Positions 9,817-19,364 of a DNA stretch of 64,000 nucleotides are shown piece after piece. The position numbers and the translations under genes are program-made. The notes below the pieces were generated by a model. It searched no databases and had not been told where the DNA came from. It worked only from the letters and a program-made list of their open reading frames with translations. The DNA comes from Carpediemonas membranifera (lineage: Eukaryota; Fornicata): contig JAHDYR010000015.1 in the NCBI GenBank assembly GCA_019828565.1, positions 248,001-312,000 of the forward strand. The letters are read 5' to 3'. Every line of letters starts with the position of its first letter. Positions within the stretch are counted from its first letter, which is position 1.

Positions 9817-10977
9817 ATGACCGATACCTATCGGCAAGCGATGCTGAGGCTGCAGACCTCTCATAGGGAGGCTGCACTGTATCCTAGCATCAGCAGCCTG
9901 TTCAGTGGTGACAAAACTGTCCACAACGCCCCCCAGTACCATCCCGCTCTCCCCCAGGGCTTCCGGTCCCTCGATGGCCACCAAACCTTGGCTAGCAGAA
10001 TGTCTATCAATGTGATCAAGGGCCTTGCTACTTCTAGAGACACTATTCAGGGCACTCAGCAGTACGCCAAGGAATACCTCGAGAACAAGGGCCTCACCGC
10101 CGCCGCCCTGAACAAGATCGCTGGTGAGCACAAGGTTGCAGCATTCGTGGTGATCTTCTGGCTTGTGACCATTGTGAAGTTCATCCTTGAGAAGATCCGC
10201 CTCTTCTTCCGGCTCACATGGTGGTTTGTCCGCGGCCCCCTTCGCCTGGCACTCAAGCTGCTTGGTGTAGCAGCCAAGGTCAGCTGGCTCGGCTTCACTC
10301 TTGTGCTGGTGACCGTGGCGGTCTGCTGGGTCAAGTATTTCGTCGACAAGAAGCGCCGCAGAATACTCTCGAAGCCAGAGACCGATAATGTCGCCAGCAT
10401 TGATCCCCTCGGCAACATCCCGTTCGGTGTCGCTGTAAAGCGCCTCCACATGCTCTTCGACCGACCTGACGCGGACTACGCCGTCCTCTTTGGTGACATC
10501 CCCCGCCCCGACGACAACGACGAAGAAGAAGAAGAAGTGCAGCAGGAGGAGACCCCCAAGTCGACCGAGGCCGCCAAGCCCGAGGCCCCCGACTCCGAGG
10601 CCCCCGACTTACCTGACCCCGCTGACTCGACCGAGTCGGAGATTCAGATCCCATCCAACTTTGTCACATGGGCTCTCCACATGTCACGATTCATCCTTAC
10701 CTCTGTGGTCGACGTCGAGTTCCAGATTCTCGCCCTTTCCGTCCGCGTGGTCTTCATCACTGTTTATCTCAAGTCATATCTTATGATTCATCGTCCTGCG
10801 GTCATCGTGGGAGCTCTCGTGGGTCTGGCTGCACTTCGTTGGGTTGAGTGGCTTCGTCCCGTAGCCTGGCTGCTTCTGCGGACGTCCTTTACCCTGGGTC
10901 ATGTTCTCGGGTTCGGTGTCCTCGGCTGGACGGGCTTTGTGCTCATCCGCTGGCACGTAGTTAAGTGGTTCATGTGA
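9817..10977 (+). CDS. multi-pass membrane protein of unknown function
   Basis: A 386-aa protein. Start chosen at the second in-frame ATG (MTDTYRQAML) because GTGCACTTT lies 20 nt upstream. The N-terminal 100 residues are soluble. Hydrophobic segments lie around residues 105-125 (VAAFVVIFWLVTIVKFIL), 140-190 and again in the last 100 residues (four to five spans). A central acidic, proline-rich linker (DDNDEEEEEV and PEAPDSEAPD) separates the two membrane halves. No family is recognised. The layout of two membrane blocks around a cytosolic linker resembles reticulon-like or ER-shaping proteins only superficially. Confidence 0.75.
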   Translation: MTDTYRQAMLRLQTSHREAALYPSISSLFSGDKTVHNAPQYHPALPQGFRSLDGHQTLASRMSINVIKGLATSRDTIQGTQQYAKEYLENKGLTAAALNKIAGEHKVAAFVVIFWLVTIVKFILEKIRLFFRLTWWFVRGPLRLALKLLGVAAKVSWLGFTLVLVTVAVCWVKYFVDKKRRRILSKPETDNVASIDPLGNIPFGVAVKRLHMLFDRPDADYAVLFGDIPRPDDNDEEEEEVQQEETPKSTEAAKPEAPDSEAPDLPDPADSTESEIQIPSNFVTWALHMSRFILTSVVDVEFQILALSVRVVFITVYLKSYLMIHRPAVIVGALVGLAALRWVEWLRPVAWLLLRTSFTLGHVLGFGVLGWTGFVLIRWHVVKWFM

Positions 10978-11639
10978 GTGTAAATACTAATCGCGAAGTC
11001 GACCAATCGCCATTCATCTGGCTGCCACGCTTCATTCACCAGTGAGTCTGAAAACGGCAGCTTGTATCCAGATGACCGCCTCGTCCGGTGTCCACGGGTC
11101 GACGTCGACGAGGTAAGGTACTGGGGCTGTGACGTGTGATATGACGCTTTTAATCGGCTAGCGGGGCTGTAGCCGTCGATGGTCAGTATGTTTTGTGGGC
11201 CTCGGGAGCTAAGTGTCGGGTGCATTTATCAAAATCGTCTGACGGTCCACTTGGGGCCGGTGTGTGATGTCAGCCGCGGGTAGGATTGACACGAACGGCT
11301 GTTGCAGGGCCGCGCGCCACCGGAATACGCAGGGTAAAGCGCCCTGCTGATTACAGGAGCGCGCGGCCTGACTGCAGTCCCTTGGTGTGAGGAACTCAGA
11401 GCTCATTGGCATGTCAAGCGTTCGTCGGCGGTGCCGGAGATGATTGCCAATTGGGCAGAGGCGTCGTCTGACCCGCGGTGGCGCAGAGTGGTCTTCTTGG
11501 GCTGAAAGCCAGTTTATGTATACTACGGAGTTGTGTTATCAGCAGGCATCGCGAGGGAGTGAGCCCCCGCATTGCGGGAGAGTCCGCGCATTTTATGCTC
11601 ACTACACTGCAATTTTTTTGACACAAGTCGATCTCTACA
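10978..11639. other. intergenic with hairpin copy 1 and a small 5' hairpin
   Basis: No protein gene recognised. It contains the structured hairpin at 11305-11370. Near the start of the RCC1 gene, AGTGAGC (11558) pairs with GCTCACT (11597) around an inner CCCGC-ATT-GCGGG hairpin. Confidence 0.5.
11305..11370 (+). ncRNA. conserved structured hairpin, copy 1
   Basis: A 12-bp GC-rich outer stem (one bulged G) encloses the conserved strands CACCGGAATACG and CTGATTACAGGA and an inner GCAGGG/CCCTGC stem with a 6-nt loop. The conserved strands can partly pair (CCGGAAT with ATTCC-a-GG, one mismatch in this copy). Confidence 0.55.
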
Positions 11640-13124
11640 ATGGGCTGCGGTGGATCGAAAAGTGCAATCAAGAAGGGAGGAGCCAATGAACATGCTCTGG
11701 ATTCTACTCCAACGAAGACTACTGCGGATTACCTAGATGAATTGTCCCCAGGCATCATTTGGGCAGCGCTAATGGCCGCAGGAGCGGATCCAGAGCTGCA
11801 CAAGACTACCACTTCTCCTGAGGACAAGCTTGTCTGGTTTATTACACGTCGTTTCGTCAACTCACTTGCAGCTTCGATACGTGAGGGTGAAGCGGCCACC
11901 AACGACAGTAACTACTTCAGGTTCTACGACGGACACCTCTTCTCCCGTGTGCTGGATCCCCTAGGCATGTCCATGGGCCGCGGTCTCGAGTACGAGTGGA
12001 TCCGCCTCCCATCGCGTCTCTTTGCCTTTGAAACAGGCGGCGGGTCACAGTATGCCTTGACATTCAAGGGGTTGTACGTCTGGGGCAGGAACGAGGTCGG
12101 CCAGGTGGGCATGGGTGATGTGTCTATGGTGCCACTCCCAACCCACATCGACATCGAGGTCCCCTACCGCGTGTGGGCCGATGGGGAGAGGGCCTTCGCT
12201 CTCGGGACAAGGGGGCTGTACGCATGCGGTATGAACTTCGCGACAAACGACCCTGCGAACGGCGACAAGCTCCTGTTAGCCCCCGGGGCAGACATGGCGA
12301 TCAAACACTTCGCCCACGTCCGTCTACCCGAGGGCCAGGTCGACAGCATCAGCCTCAAGAACAGAGGCACCGTCATCCACATGGGCAACAGGGCGCTGGT
12401 ATGCGGCAACAACAGTCACGGCAGGCTGGGTGTCGGCCACAACCGCCCCCTGCCCAACCTCACGAGGCTGCCATACACCATCACTGGCATGACATGCGAC
12501 GGCCCGTTCAGCCTCATTCTATCCGACGGTCGGCTCAAAGTCGTTGGAAAGGTGAAGTACAGCCCCCTCAAGAACTACCTCGTTGGCCATAGGCGGATCT
12601 ACACCATCCCGGCCCAGGTCAGGTTCCCCTGGCCCGTGTCGAAGTTTATCACGGACGGTCACAGCATGTTCTTTGTCGAAAAGGCTGACACACTTTCACT
12701 CAAACCCACGTCTGAGTGGTTTGCCCTTGGATGCAACATGTGGGGCTGTCTTGGGGTCGATAAGGAGGACGACGCGGTGTCTGTGTGGAGCCCGGTCGGG
12801 GTGGGTGGCATCAACGCCATTTACAAGGATGGCTATTCAGTCTGGCTCGACACAGAGAGCGGCCTCTTCGCATGTGGTGACAATAGAGGATCGAGGCTCG
12901 GCACCGAAGTTCTCGAGGTTGTTGAGGTTGCAGAGGACGAAGACGACGGCACGAGTGTGACCATGCCCCTGCCTGTTGTCCGGGAGGTCGATGCGGATAT
13001 GCTCACGGCCCTGACCTACTGGGAGCTCGACCCGACCAAGCCTGAGGTGCTCGGCGGCGTCGAGGTGGAGGATCCGGAAGTCGACGCTGACCAGTCGTCG
13101 GACTCGGAGGAAGATGTAATTTAG
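11640..13124 (+). CDS. RCC1-repeat protein, single module, putative N-myristoylation site
   Basis: A 494-aa protein starting MGCGGSKS, a good myristoyl/palmitoyl signal that suggests membrane attachment. Residues 30-60 form a helical preamble (LDELSPGIIWAALMAAGADP). After this come RCC1 blades with the usual G-x-N-x-x-G-x-x-G signatures: LYVWGRNEVGQVGMG, ALVCGNNSHGRLGVG, FALGCNMWGCLGV, LFACGDNRGSRLG. The C terminus is acidic (SSDSEEDVI). The preamble plus propeller is the same unit that occurs three times in the 1,412-aa protein at 47432. The partner or substrate is unknown. ACTACACTGCAATTTT upstream resembles the promoter motif. Confidence 0.85.
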   Translation: MGCGGSKSAIKKGGANEHALDSTPTKTTADYLDELSPGIIWAALMAAGADPELHKTTTSPEDKLVWFITRRFVNSLAASIREGEAATNDSNYFRFYDGHLFSRVLDPLGMSMGRGLEYEWIRLPSRLFAFETGGGSQYALTFKGLYVWGRNEVGQVGMGDVSMVPLPTHIDIEVPYRVWADGERAFALGTRGLYACGMNFATNDPANGDKLLLAPGADMAIKHFAHVRLPEGQVDSISLKNRGTVIHMGNRALVCGNNSHGRLGVGHNRPLPNLTRLPYTITGMTCDGPFSLILSDGRLKVVGKVKYSPLKNYLVGHRRIYTIPAQVRFPWPVSKFITDGHSMFFVEKADTLSLKPTSEWFALGCNMWGCLGVDKEDDAVSVWSPVGVGGINAIYKDGYSVWLDTESGLFACGDNRGSRLGTEVLEVVEVAEDEDDGTSVTMPLPVVREVDADMLTALTYWELDPTKPEVLGGVEVEDPEVDADQSSDSEEDVI

Positions 13125-13281
13125 GGGTATTTATTGGAATTGGTATTAAACCGCAGGTTGAGGGGTTGGATGGGGTTGGACTCGACTCGATTGTCGTCTC
13201 TTGGGCCGTTTTGCTGTCTCGGCATGGTTGACTCGGCGACAGTCGAGCAGCCTTGTCATCAATCGAAGCAAACGACGTCTG

Positions 13282-15181
13282 ATGGATAACGCTGTCGAAG
13301 CTGCCCGTTCATGGCTTGAGCGCATTAATAAGGAGTACTGCGAGCTTCACACCACTAAGGAGGACGCCTTCTGGGCCAACAAGATGGGTACCGGTGGTAG
13401 TGCCGCCGAGTCCTCGGCTGTGTTCGCTGCCGCCGAAGAAAAGCTGCAGGAATGGAACCACTCTCCAAAGCATCTTGAAGAATGCGAGGAGCACTGCACC
13501 AATGTCTTCCCTATCGCCGATGCGGGCGACATGGTCGTCACGGCGCTGAAGGGCTGGCAGTACTTCTTCAGAGGCAACGTGCTCAAGAAGGAGGAGTCAC
13601 GCACTATGTTCAAGGCCCTCCTGGAGGCTGAGCAGAAGCTGGAGGTCTCCCGGTCCGACATGCCGCTTGGTTACCTCGACCCCGAGACCCAGGAGCACAA
13701 GCTCGCCTCATCCGTTCAGCTTGCTACTATGATGCGTACTGGGGACAGCAGGGAGCTCAGGAAGGCAGCATGGGAGGGTCTCCGGACCATAGAGGGCTTC
13801 GTGCTTGACCACGACTTCCTCGATGTAGTCAAGCGCCGCAACGCGCTGGCCCGTTCAGCTGGCTTCGTCGACTACTACGCCATGACTGTGGAGCGTGTTG
13901 AGAACATGACAAAGGATGAGATCTTCGACATCCTTAGCAAGCTGGTCGAACTCACCGAGGATGCCACCGTACGTGCCGTCGCCGAGCTCAAGAAGCGCGA
14001 GCCTGACCTCAAGGGCTACGACCTGCCGTATCTCATGGGCGGCGATATTACCAAGAAGCTCGACCCCTTCTTCCCCTTCGAGAAGTCCGTCTCCCGCTGG
14101 GGGCAGACGTTTGGCGGGATGAACGTCGACTACTCCAACGCAACTGTCACCATTGATCTCCTCGACCGCAGTGGGAAGTACTCCAATGGCTTCTGCCACG
14201 CGCCCGAGGTAAGCTGGGTCGACCGCGGCAAGCACGTCCCGGCCCGCGTCAACTTCTCATCCAACGGAATTGTCGGGATGGTGGGGTCAGGCCAGAGAGC
14301 CATCAACACTGTTCTGCACGAGGCCGGCCACTGTGCCCATTTTGCCAACATCATGATGCCCGCCCCATGCTTTGCTCAAGAATTCCTCATGTCGTTTGTA
14401 TTAGTTTTAGTATCAGCTGTAACACAGGGTAGCGTATGCTGAGACGCAGTCGATGTTCATGGACAGTCTCATATCTGATGGGGATTGGATGCATCTTGTT
14501 GCTGGCATCCCGATTGAACTCATCAAAGAGAACATCGAGGCCAAGCAGCCATTTGCTGCCCTCTCTCTCCGCTCGATGCTCACGATTCCATTTGCCGAGC
14601 GTGCCATCTACGAGCTCCCCGACGCCGAGCTGACTCCCGACAACGTCATCCGACTCATCCGTGAAGTCGAGACCCGACTCCTGGGCGGCCTTGAGTCAGC
14701 CCGGCCCGTGCTCTCAATGCCCCACCTCCTCTCCAACGAGTCGTCAGCGTACTACCATGCGTACGTCCTGGCAATGTGCGGGGTTGAGCAGACAAGGCGT
14801 TTCTTCCTCGATCGCGACGGCCACATCTTTATGAACCCCAAGGTCGGTCCAGAAGTCAGCGAGAAGTACTGGCATGCCGGCAACAGTCGCACTTTTGCTC
14901 AGCACATCGAGCATCTGACCGGATCTGGTCCCGACCCGGCGTTCCTCGCGGAAGCAGTCAACCGCACTGTCGACGAGGAAATTGCTGTTGCTCTCAAGTC
15001 TATAGAGACTGGCAAGAAGATCATGGCCGAGTTGGGCGATAAGCTCGTCGATTCTGATGCCAAGGTGCACCTTAATGCCAGGGTCAAGGTCCAGGACGGC
15101 CACGAGCAGGTGGTCGACACAGTCGATTTCGTCGAGGCGTCCAACAAGTTTGCCGCTTACGTCGCGTCCAAGAGGGAATAA
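13282..15181 (+). CDS. M3-family oligopeptidase (oligoendopeptidase F-like), one 34-nt intron
   Basis: A zinc metallopeptidase that would degrade cytosolic oligopeptides. Exons 13282-14393 and 14428-15181 join in phase to 621 aa. Intron 14394-14427 has donor GTTTGT and acceptor AACACAG. The HEAGH zinc site is at residues 346-350, and the third ligand is expected in VAYAETQSMF just after the splice junction. Without the splice, the frame ends at 14442 and lacks this ligand, which supports the intron. Start is MDNAVEA at 13282. An upstream in-frame extension to 13201 looks non-coding. Length fits M3B peptidases. Confidence 0.9.
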
Positions 15182-15209
15182 ATGGATGAAGTAATGTCAC
15201 TGGAGCGTG

Positions 15210-15218
15210 TATAAAAGG
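15210..15218 (+). promoter_or_regulatory. TATA-box-like element
   Basis: TATAAAAGG lies 54 nt upstream of the ATG at 15272. It is one of two good TATA matches near a start codon in the window (the other is at 56961). Confidence 0.35.
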
Positions 15219-15271
15219 CGCTGGTCGCGAAGACGAACCGAGCGACTGAGCGCGCTGATCATAACATTCAT

Positions 15272-15484
15272 GTGTCACGCAGGATAAGAATACTTGAGTC
15301 TAAACCCAAAGCTGCCGCATTCCTAGTTTCTGCTGGAGCGAGAACCAAGATCCCACCCAGAACCGTCGCTCTTACCATCGCCGACGCCCTCATGTCCGCT
15401 ACCCTTCTGGTGTACGACAGGTGGGCCGTCAGACTGAACCTGTTCAGTCCTCTGGAGTTCATCCCAGGGGGGTCGACAGCTTAA
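15272..15484 (+). CDS. small ORF of unknown function
   Basis: A 70-aa ORF behind a TATA-like box. Its start overlaps the CGCAGGATAAGAATACTTG motif that ends the dispersed repeats. No domain is recognised. A minus-strand ORF of similar size overlaps it (15268-15462), so coding status is doubtful. A non-coding transcript is equally possible. Confidence 0.25.
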   Translation: MSRRIRILESKPKAAAFLVSAGARTKIPPRTVALTIADALMSATLLVYDRWAVRLNLFSPLEFIPGGSTA

Positions 15485-15530
15485 GTCACCTTTACATGAA
15501 TCCTCCACATAAACCTCTAAAATGACAGGT

Positions 15531-15917
15531 AGGCATCGGAGTCTATTGCTGCCTGATCGATCATTTCTTTTCAGGGTTCATCAGCTGGCAGCATCCCTCA
15601 AAACACAAGAAACCAGCATCATACAACACAAAGCGTCTTTACTACTAGTTACAACCGCTTTCCACCACTAGTGTCTCTCACAACAGACTAAGATGACGAA
15701 GACGACGACGACATGAGCTTCAGACGCCGGCAATGGACGACAGATGAGCGCGTAACAGACGAGCACAGACGCGAAAGAAGACAGCAGCGTTCGACACAGA
15801 CGATGGACGACAGACGACGCATCTTTTCGTGCAGACCGACGACTGAAAGCACGACAGACCGATGGTACAGACGAGGGCTGAAGTGGGTGAGTGGAGGTAG
15901 TGTGCTGCGCAGGATTA
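15531..15917 (+). repeat. dispersed repeat family, copy A (about 387 bp)
   Basis: Shared with 18921-19301 nearly base for base, and its 3' half with 58041-58238. It begins AGGCATCGGAGTCTATTG, contains GACGA/ACGACAG-rich sequence, and ends GCTGCGCAGGATTA, 18 nt before the promoter motif of the next gene. No terminal inverted repeats or target duplications are seen. Confidence 0.85.
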
Positions 15918-15934
15918 CCTTACAATTCATATAC

Positions 15935-15945
15935 CATAAACTGCG
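15935..15945 (+). promoter_or_regulatory. promoter-like motif CCATAAACTGC
   Basis: Lies 37 nt upstream of the ATG at 15982 and directly after dispersed repeat copy A. Confidence 0.45.
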
Positions 15946-15981
15946 TTTCTGAAGGAAGCTGAATCTGGCCATCGAGAGAAG

Positions 15982-16476
15982 ATGGACACAGACAAGTATC
16001 AGGAGGCGGAAGTATATCGTTCAGAATCCCCGATAGCGTCACTAGCTCCCGCCAATCCTGATGAATTGGCGGGTTTCGAGGCAGTCATTGATCAAACTGG
16101 GCCTCAGAGCCTTTTACATCACATATCAAGCACAGCTGCTCCATCAATACATGAAAGAAATACTATTGAGGCAAACTTTGAGCATGCTATTGGTTCCTTG
16201 AAGGCAGTTCGCGATCACCACGTCGAGACGAGGAAGGAGCTCGCTGAGGTCCGGAGACAGCTGGCAGACGTCAAGCGAGAGCTTTCCGAGCTCGAGGAGG
16301 CGAAATATGCCAATGAGCTTCGTATCGCGGTGCTGTCACATGACAATGAGCGACTCGAGCAGAGCGTGGCGGTGCTTTCTACGCTTGACGTGGATAGATT
16401 CGACTCAATATTCGACCAGACCGAGGCGGTGGTGACGGCGTCCACACTACCGGGTCAACCGGGCGGGGAGATTTGA
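15982..16476 (+). CDS. small coiled-coil protein, unknown function
   Basis: A 164-aa protein with a disordered acidic N terminus. From about residue 65 to 140 a heptad-rich helix is visible (KAVRDHHVETRKELAEVRRQ ... LSELEEAKYANELRIAVLS). No family is recognised. Its promoter region abuts repeat copy A. Confidence 0.65.
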   Translation: MDTDKYQEAEVYRSESPIASLAPANPDELAGFEAVIDQTGPQSLLHHISSTAAPSIHERNTIEANFEHAIGSLKAVRDHHVETRKELAEVRRQLADVKRELSELEEAKYANELRIAVLSHDNERLEQSVAVLSTLDVDRFDSIFDQTEAVVTASTLPGQPGGEI

Positions 16477-16532
16477 CGAGTTCAAGCAAAACGACGACGA
16501 GGAAGGTATCTTAGCCAAAGACGACGGGAACG

Positions 16533-17597
16533 ATGGCATATAACGGATTCCTGATTGTCGGTCTGAATAATGGCATGTTGATGCACCACAGCGTGTACCG
16601 CATGTGCTTTGGCCTGAACGAGGAGCAGATGTCGAGTATGGCCGATCTAAGCCGCGTGGCGAGCGTTCTATGGGCAATTTTCCTCAATAGTAAGTGCATG
16701 ACGCCTAAGGAGAACATGGTTGACGCTACCAGCCACGAGAACCCGTGCTACCTCTCGCTGAGCTTCCGCGGCCACCGCATCGAGTTCCTCGTCAACGAAC
16801 AGCATCGGATCCTGACTGTGCTGGCCACGGACACCGACACGGAGAGCTCCCGGTTCCTCTTGGAGAAGCTCACGTCGTCGTTCTGTACTGCGTTCGGCGA
16901 CCACCTTGTCAAGCAAAAGGCGCTCAAGCGGTTCGCCCAGTGGGACGAGGAGCCGGCCATCCTCACACACTACGCCAACCACATCTGCCGGAAGCTGGTC
17001 AAGGGGTTCAACACCGAGTGGGTTGTGGCCGCCCTGCTGCCCGACTCCGGCCTCGCATACCCCGTCCCCGACGTCAAGGCCGCCCTGCTTGAGTCGGACG
17101 GCCACGCCCCGATGCGGCTAGCCCCGCCTGACCTGCCCGAGGAGGCTGAGGCCCCCCACCCCCGCCCGGCACCCCTGACCAAGCGCGGCATGCGGGAGGG
17201 CGGGCTGAGTCTCACCGTGCTGACGTCCCTGGGGTACGACAGATACACCCCCGCCATCCTGACCGCGGCCGTGATGAAGACGGCGGCGAGTCTCGTAGGC
17301 CTCAGTACCGGGGCCGTCACCCTGGAGCTGTCGTTCACAACCAGACGCCGACCCCAGCCACAGATAGCCCACCTCGGGGGGACCAACCGCCTTTACGTCG
17401 ACAAGGCTGTCGTCACAGTCGAGGGCCTCTTCCTCCTCGCCGTCAGCGCCCCCAGCTTCCGCCACGACGCCGCCACCCCGCCTCTCCACCTGCTGAGGGA
17501 GCGGTGTGCGGCTGATGTGGAGGCCCTGGGCCGGACCCTGGCCCAGCTCCATGACCTGGGGCTGCGGGGGGAGGTGCAGGCCGAGCTCGGGGGATGA
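16533..17597 (+). CDS. longin-like domain protein (MON1/FUZ/HPS-type possible)
   Basis: A 354-aa protein. The first 130 residues alternate strands and helices as in a first longin domain of the MON1/FUZ/HPS group (GFLIVGLNNGMLMHHSVYRM ... CYLSLSFRGHRIEFLVNEQH ... ILTVLATDTDTESSRFLLEK). A linker (PEEAEAPHPRPAPLTKRG) separates a second alpha/beta region. If correct it would act in vesicle-trafficking GEF complexes or in ciliary planar effectors. Assignment is by pattern only. Separated from the preceding gene by only 56 nt. Confidence 0.5.
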   Translation: MAYNGFLIVGLNNGMLMHHSVYRMCFGLNEEQMSSMADLSRVASVLWAIFLNSKCMTPKENMVDATSHENPCYLSLSFRGHRIEFLVNEQHRILTVLATDTDTESSRFLLEKLTSSFCTAFGDHLVKQKALKRFAQWDEEPAILTHYANHICRKLVKGFNTEWVVAALLPDSGLAYPVPDVKAALLESDGHAPMRLAPPDLPEEAEAPHPRPAPLTKRGMREGGLSLTVLTSLGYDRYTPAILTAAVMKTAASLVGLSTGAVTLELSFTTRRRPQPQIAHLGGTNRLYVDKAVVTVEGLFLLAVSAPSFRHDAATPPLHLLRERCAADVEALGRTLAQLHDLGLRGEVQAELGG

Positions 17598-17713
17598 GAT
17601 GTCGTGGCGTGTTTGTGCTATTGAAGGGTCAAACAATGTGTTTACTGAGGAGGTTTAGACCCGTGGTGGTGTAAATGGTCCAAACTAGGGGATTTGAATG
17701 CATCAGTGTTTGC

Positions 17714-17738
17714 TGCGCAGGATTAGAATTGTTGAGTC
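17714..17738 (+). repeat. isolated tail motif of the dispersed repeat
   Basis: GCGCAGGATTAGAATTG plus TTGAGTC occurs here without the body of the repeat. The same tail ends repeat copy C at 58228-58252, and a variant occurs at 15281. It may be a regulatory signal in its own right. Confidence 0.5.
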
Positions 17739-17852
17739 CAAAACACACAGTGATCCAAGCAGCATCAGGATCGCAGTGTGGTTCATCATACTCTATCAAC
17801 CGTGCGCAGCATATCACGCGCGCTGCAGCGCGTGCTTGCTCAACTTAGCAAG

Positions 17853-18812
17853 TTAATGATAGCGAGGAAGAGCACCTCTCTGGGAGTCGTAGTGGAAAGG
17901 AGATTGCTCTATCTGATCTGGAGTTGCGTCGAAGGTGCACCAAAGGATGTTCTCGCTGGCGCTCTTATCTCGGTGAGAGAGATTGAGAAGTATGTCTCTC
18001 TGCTCGGGATGCCGACGTAGCCGTTCAACGCGCCATGGAGCTCCCTCGCACGCGGGATTCTGGCAGAGCATGGTGCGGTGTGTGTGCACCACACGTCTGA
18101 AGTGTGCTTTGCAGTATGGGCACACGATTGAAGTGCGGAATTCCGAGACCATCGTGACACTCACGACGACGTTGTGCCGGAGCATGATGCCAGGGAGAGC
18201 TCGAGCAAAGTGGCGGTACGGAGCACAGGAGGGAGTGCCGGCGGAACCGAACAGTGCAGCCCCATACGCGACTTCGAGGTGAATGGGCTCCGGGGGGCGC
18301 CCGCCGAGATCATCCAGGAGTTGACGTCCAGCCCGGGCGAAGTGCTTCAGGCGCAGACAGTGATTGGCAAAACTCGCACGGCGGAAACACTTTCTCGTCC
18401 CCTCGTTGATGATCTGAACGATGTTCTCATGGAGCGGACGCACCCGTTCTAACCCAGCACGAAGACGGGTCAGGTACCCGGGTGACGCGCGCGAGAGCCA
18501 GACCCGGGTGGCTGTGGAGTACTCGCCCAACCAGCTCTGAAATGGAAATGCAATTCCAACGTAGGCTTCCCTGAAGTCCCGGACGAGTGGGGTTATGTCA
18601 GGGTCCCTCCGCATCGCCAGGTCGCCAATCCACCTGCACCGATCCGCTGCCTTTGCCTTCGACACCTTTTGCTGAGCAATGCTGACGATCTGCTTGAGGA
18701 CCTCCTCGTCGAACAGGTTGACCGTCCTCGGTGGGGTCAACGCGTGCGCAGATGCAGAGACGCACGCAAGCAGGCAAGTGAATGTGTACTTAGCCTGCGT
18801 GAAAGAACGCAT
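17853..18812 (-). pseudogene. Fanzor (TnpB-like, eukaryotic RNA-guided nuclease) C-terminal fragment
   Basis: A 319-aa ORF. Its C terminus has the Fanzor/OrfB zinc-ribbon layout. A stretch like the Fanzor GDxSF region (YGAALFGSAGTPSCAPYRHF) is followed by SEFRTS with Glu224 (the relocated RuvC-II glutamate of Fanzors). Then come CPYC (231/234), CQNPAC (250/255) and HRDKSASENIL with Asp282 (RuvC-III). The N-terminal half with a clear RuvC-I Asp is not visible; RRDPDITPLV near residue 70 is a weak candidate. Upstream on its strand there is a stop, and dispersed repeat copy B begins 108 bp away, so the gene looks 5'-truncated. Any guide RNA would be expected at the 3' end, at coordinates below 17853. 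Confidence 0.7.
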
Positions 18813-18920
18813 GCCGGGTTCAAGATTTCCTCTTCCTCACCGCGGCGCGTTGTTATCGCCTCCGCCGTTAATCTCGCCAATGGCCTTGTTAACGGAAGCC
18901 TTCGCGGTGAATATCTTGGA

Positions 18921-19301
18921 AGGCATCGGAGTCTATTGAGCTGCCTGATCGATCATTTCTTTTCAGGGTTCATCAGCTGGCAGCATCCCTCAAAACACAA
19001 GAAACCAGCATCATACAACACAAAGCGTCTTTACTACTAGTTACAACCGCTTTCCACCACTAGTGTCTCTCACAACAGACTAAGATGACGAAGAGACGAC
19101 GACATGAGCTTCAGACGCCGGCAATGGACGACAGATGAGCGCGTAACAGACGAGCACAGACGCGAAAGAAGACAGCAGCGTTCGACACAGACGATGGACG
19201 ACGCATCTTTTCGTGCAGACCGACGACTGAAAGCACGACAGACCGATGGTACAGACGAGGGCTGAAGTGGGTGAGTGGAGGTAGTGTGCTGCGCAGGATT
19301 A
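18921..19301 (+). repeat. dispersed repeat family, copy B (about 381 bp)
   Basis: Same sequence as copy A with a few small deletions, for instance one missing ACAGACG unit near 19200. It ends GCTGCGCAGGATTA, 33 nt before the promoter motif of the 19365 gene. Confidence 0.85.
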
Positions 19302-19333
19302 GAAACGTTGTCGTGTTGACCACAATGTTGATA

Positions 19334-19346
19334 ACATAAACTGCAC
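19334..19346 (+). promoter_or_regulatory. promoter-like motif ACATAAACTGCAC
   Basis: Ends 18 nt before the ATG at 19365. A perfect match to the copies at 9468-9480 and 58270-58282. Confidence 0.55.
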
Positions 19347-19364
19347 TTTTGAAACAGCAAAAGC

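Noticed and set aside
11924-12960. Several ORFs on other frames inside the RCC1 gene
   Set aside because: Shadow frames of a GC-rich gene, with low-complexity translations and no family signature. The same holds for antisense ORFs in the peptidase, calcineurin, kinase and aminopeptidase genes.
15688-15972. Minus-strand ORF in the dispersed repeat (also at 19070-19377 and 57923-58261)
   Set aside because: The three copies are preserved as DNA repeats, the frame differs between copies because of indels, and the translation is low complexity.
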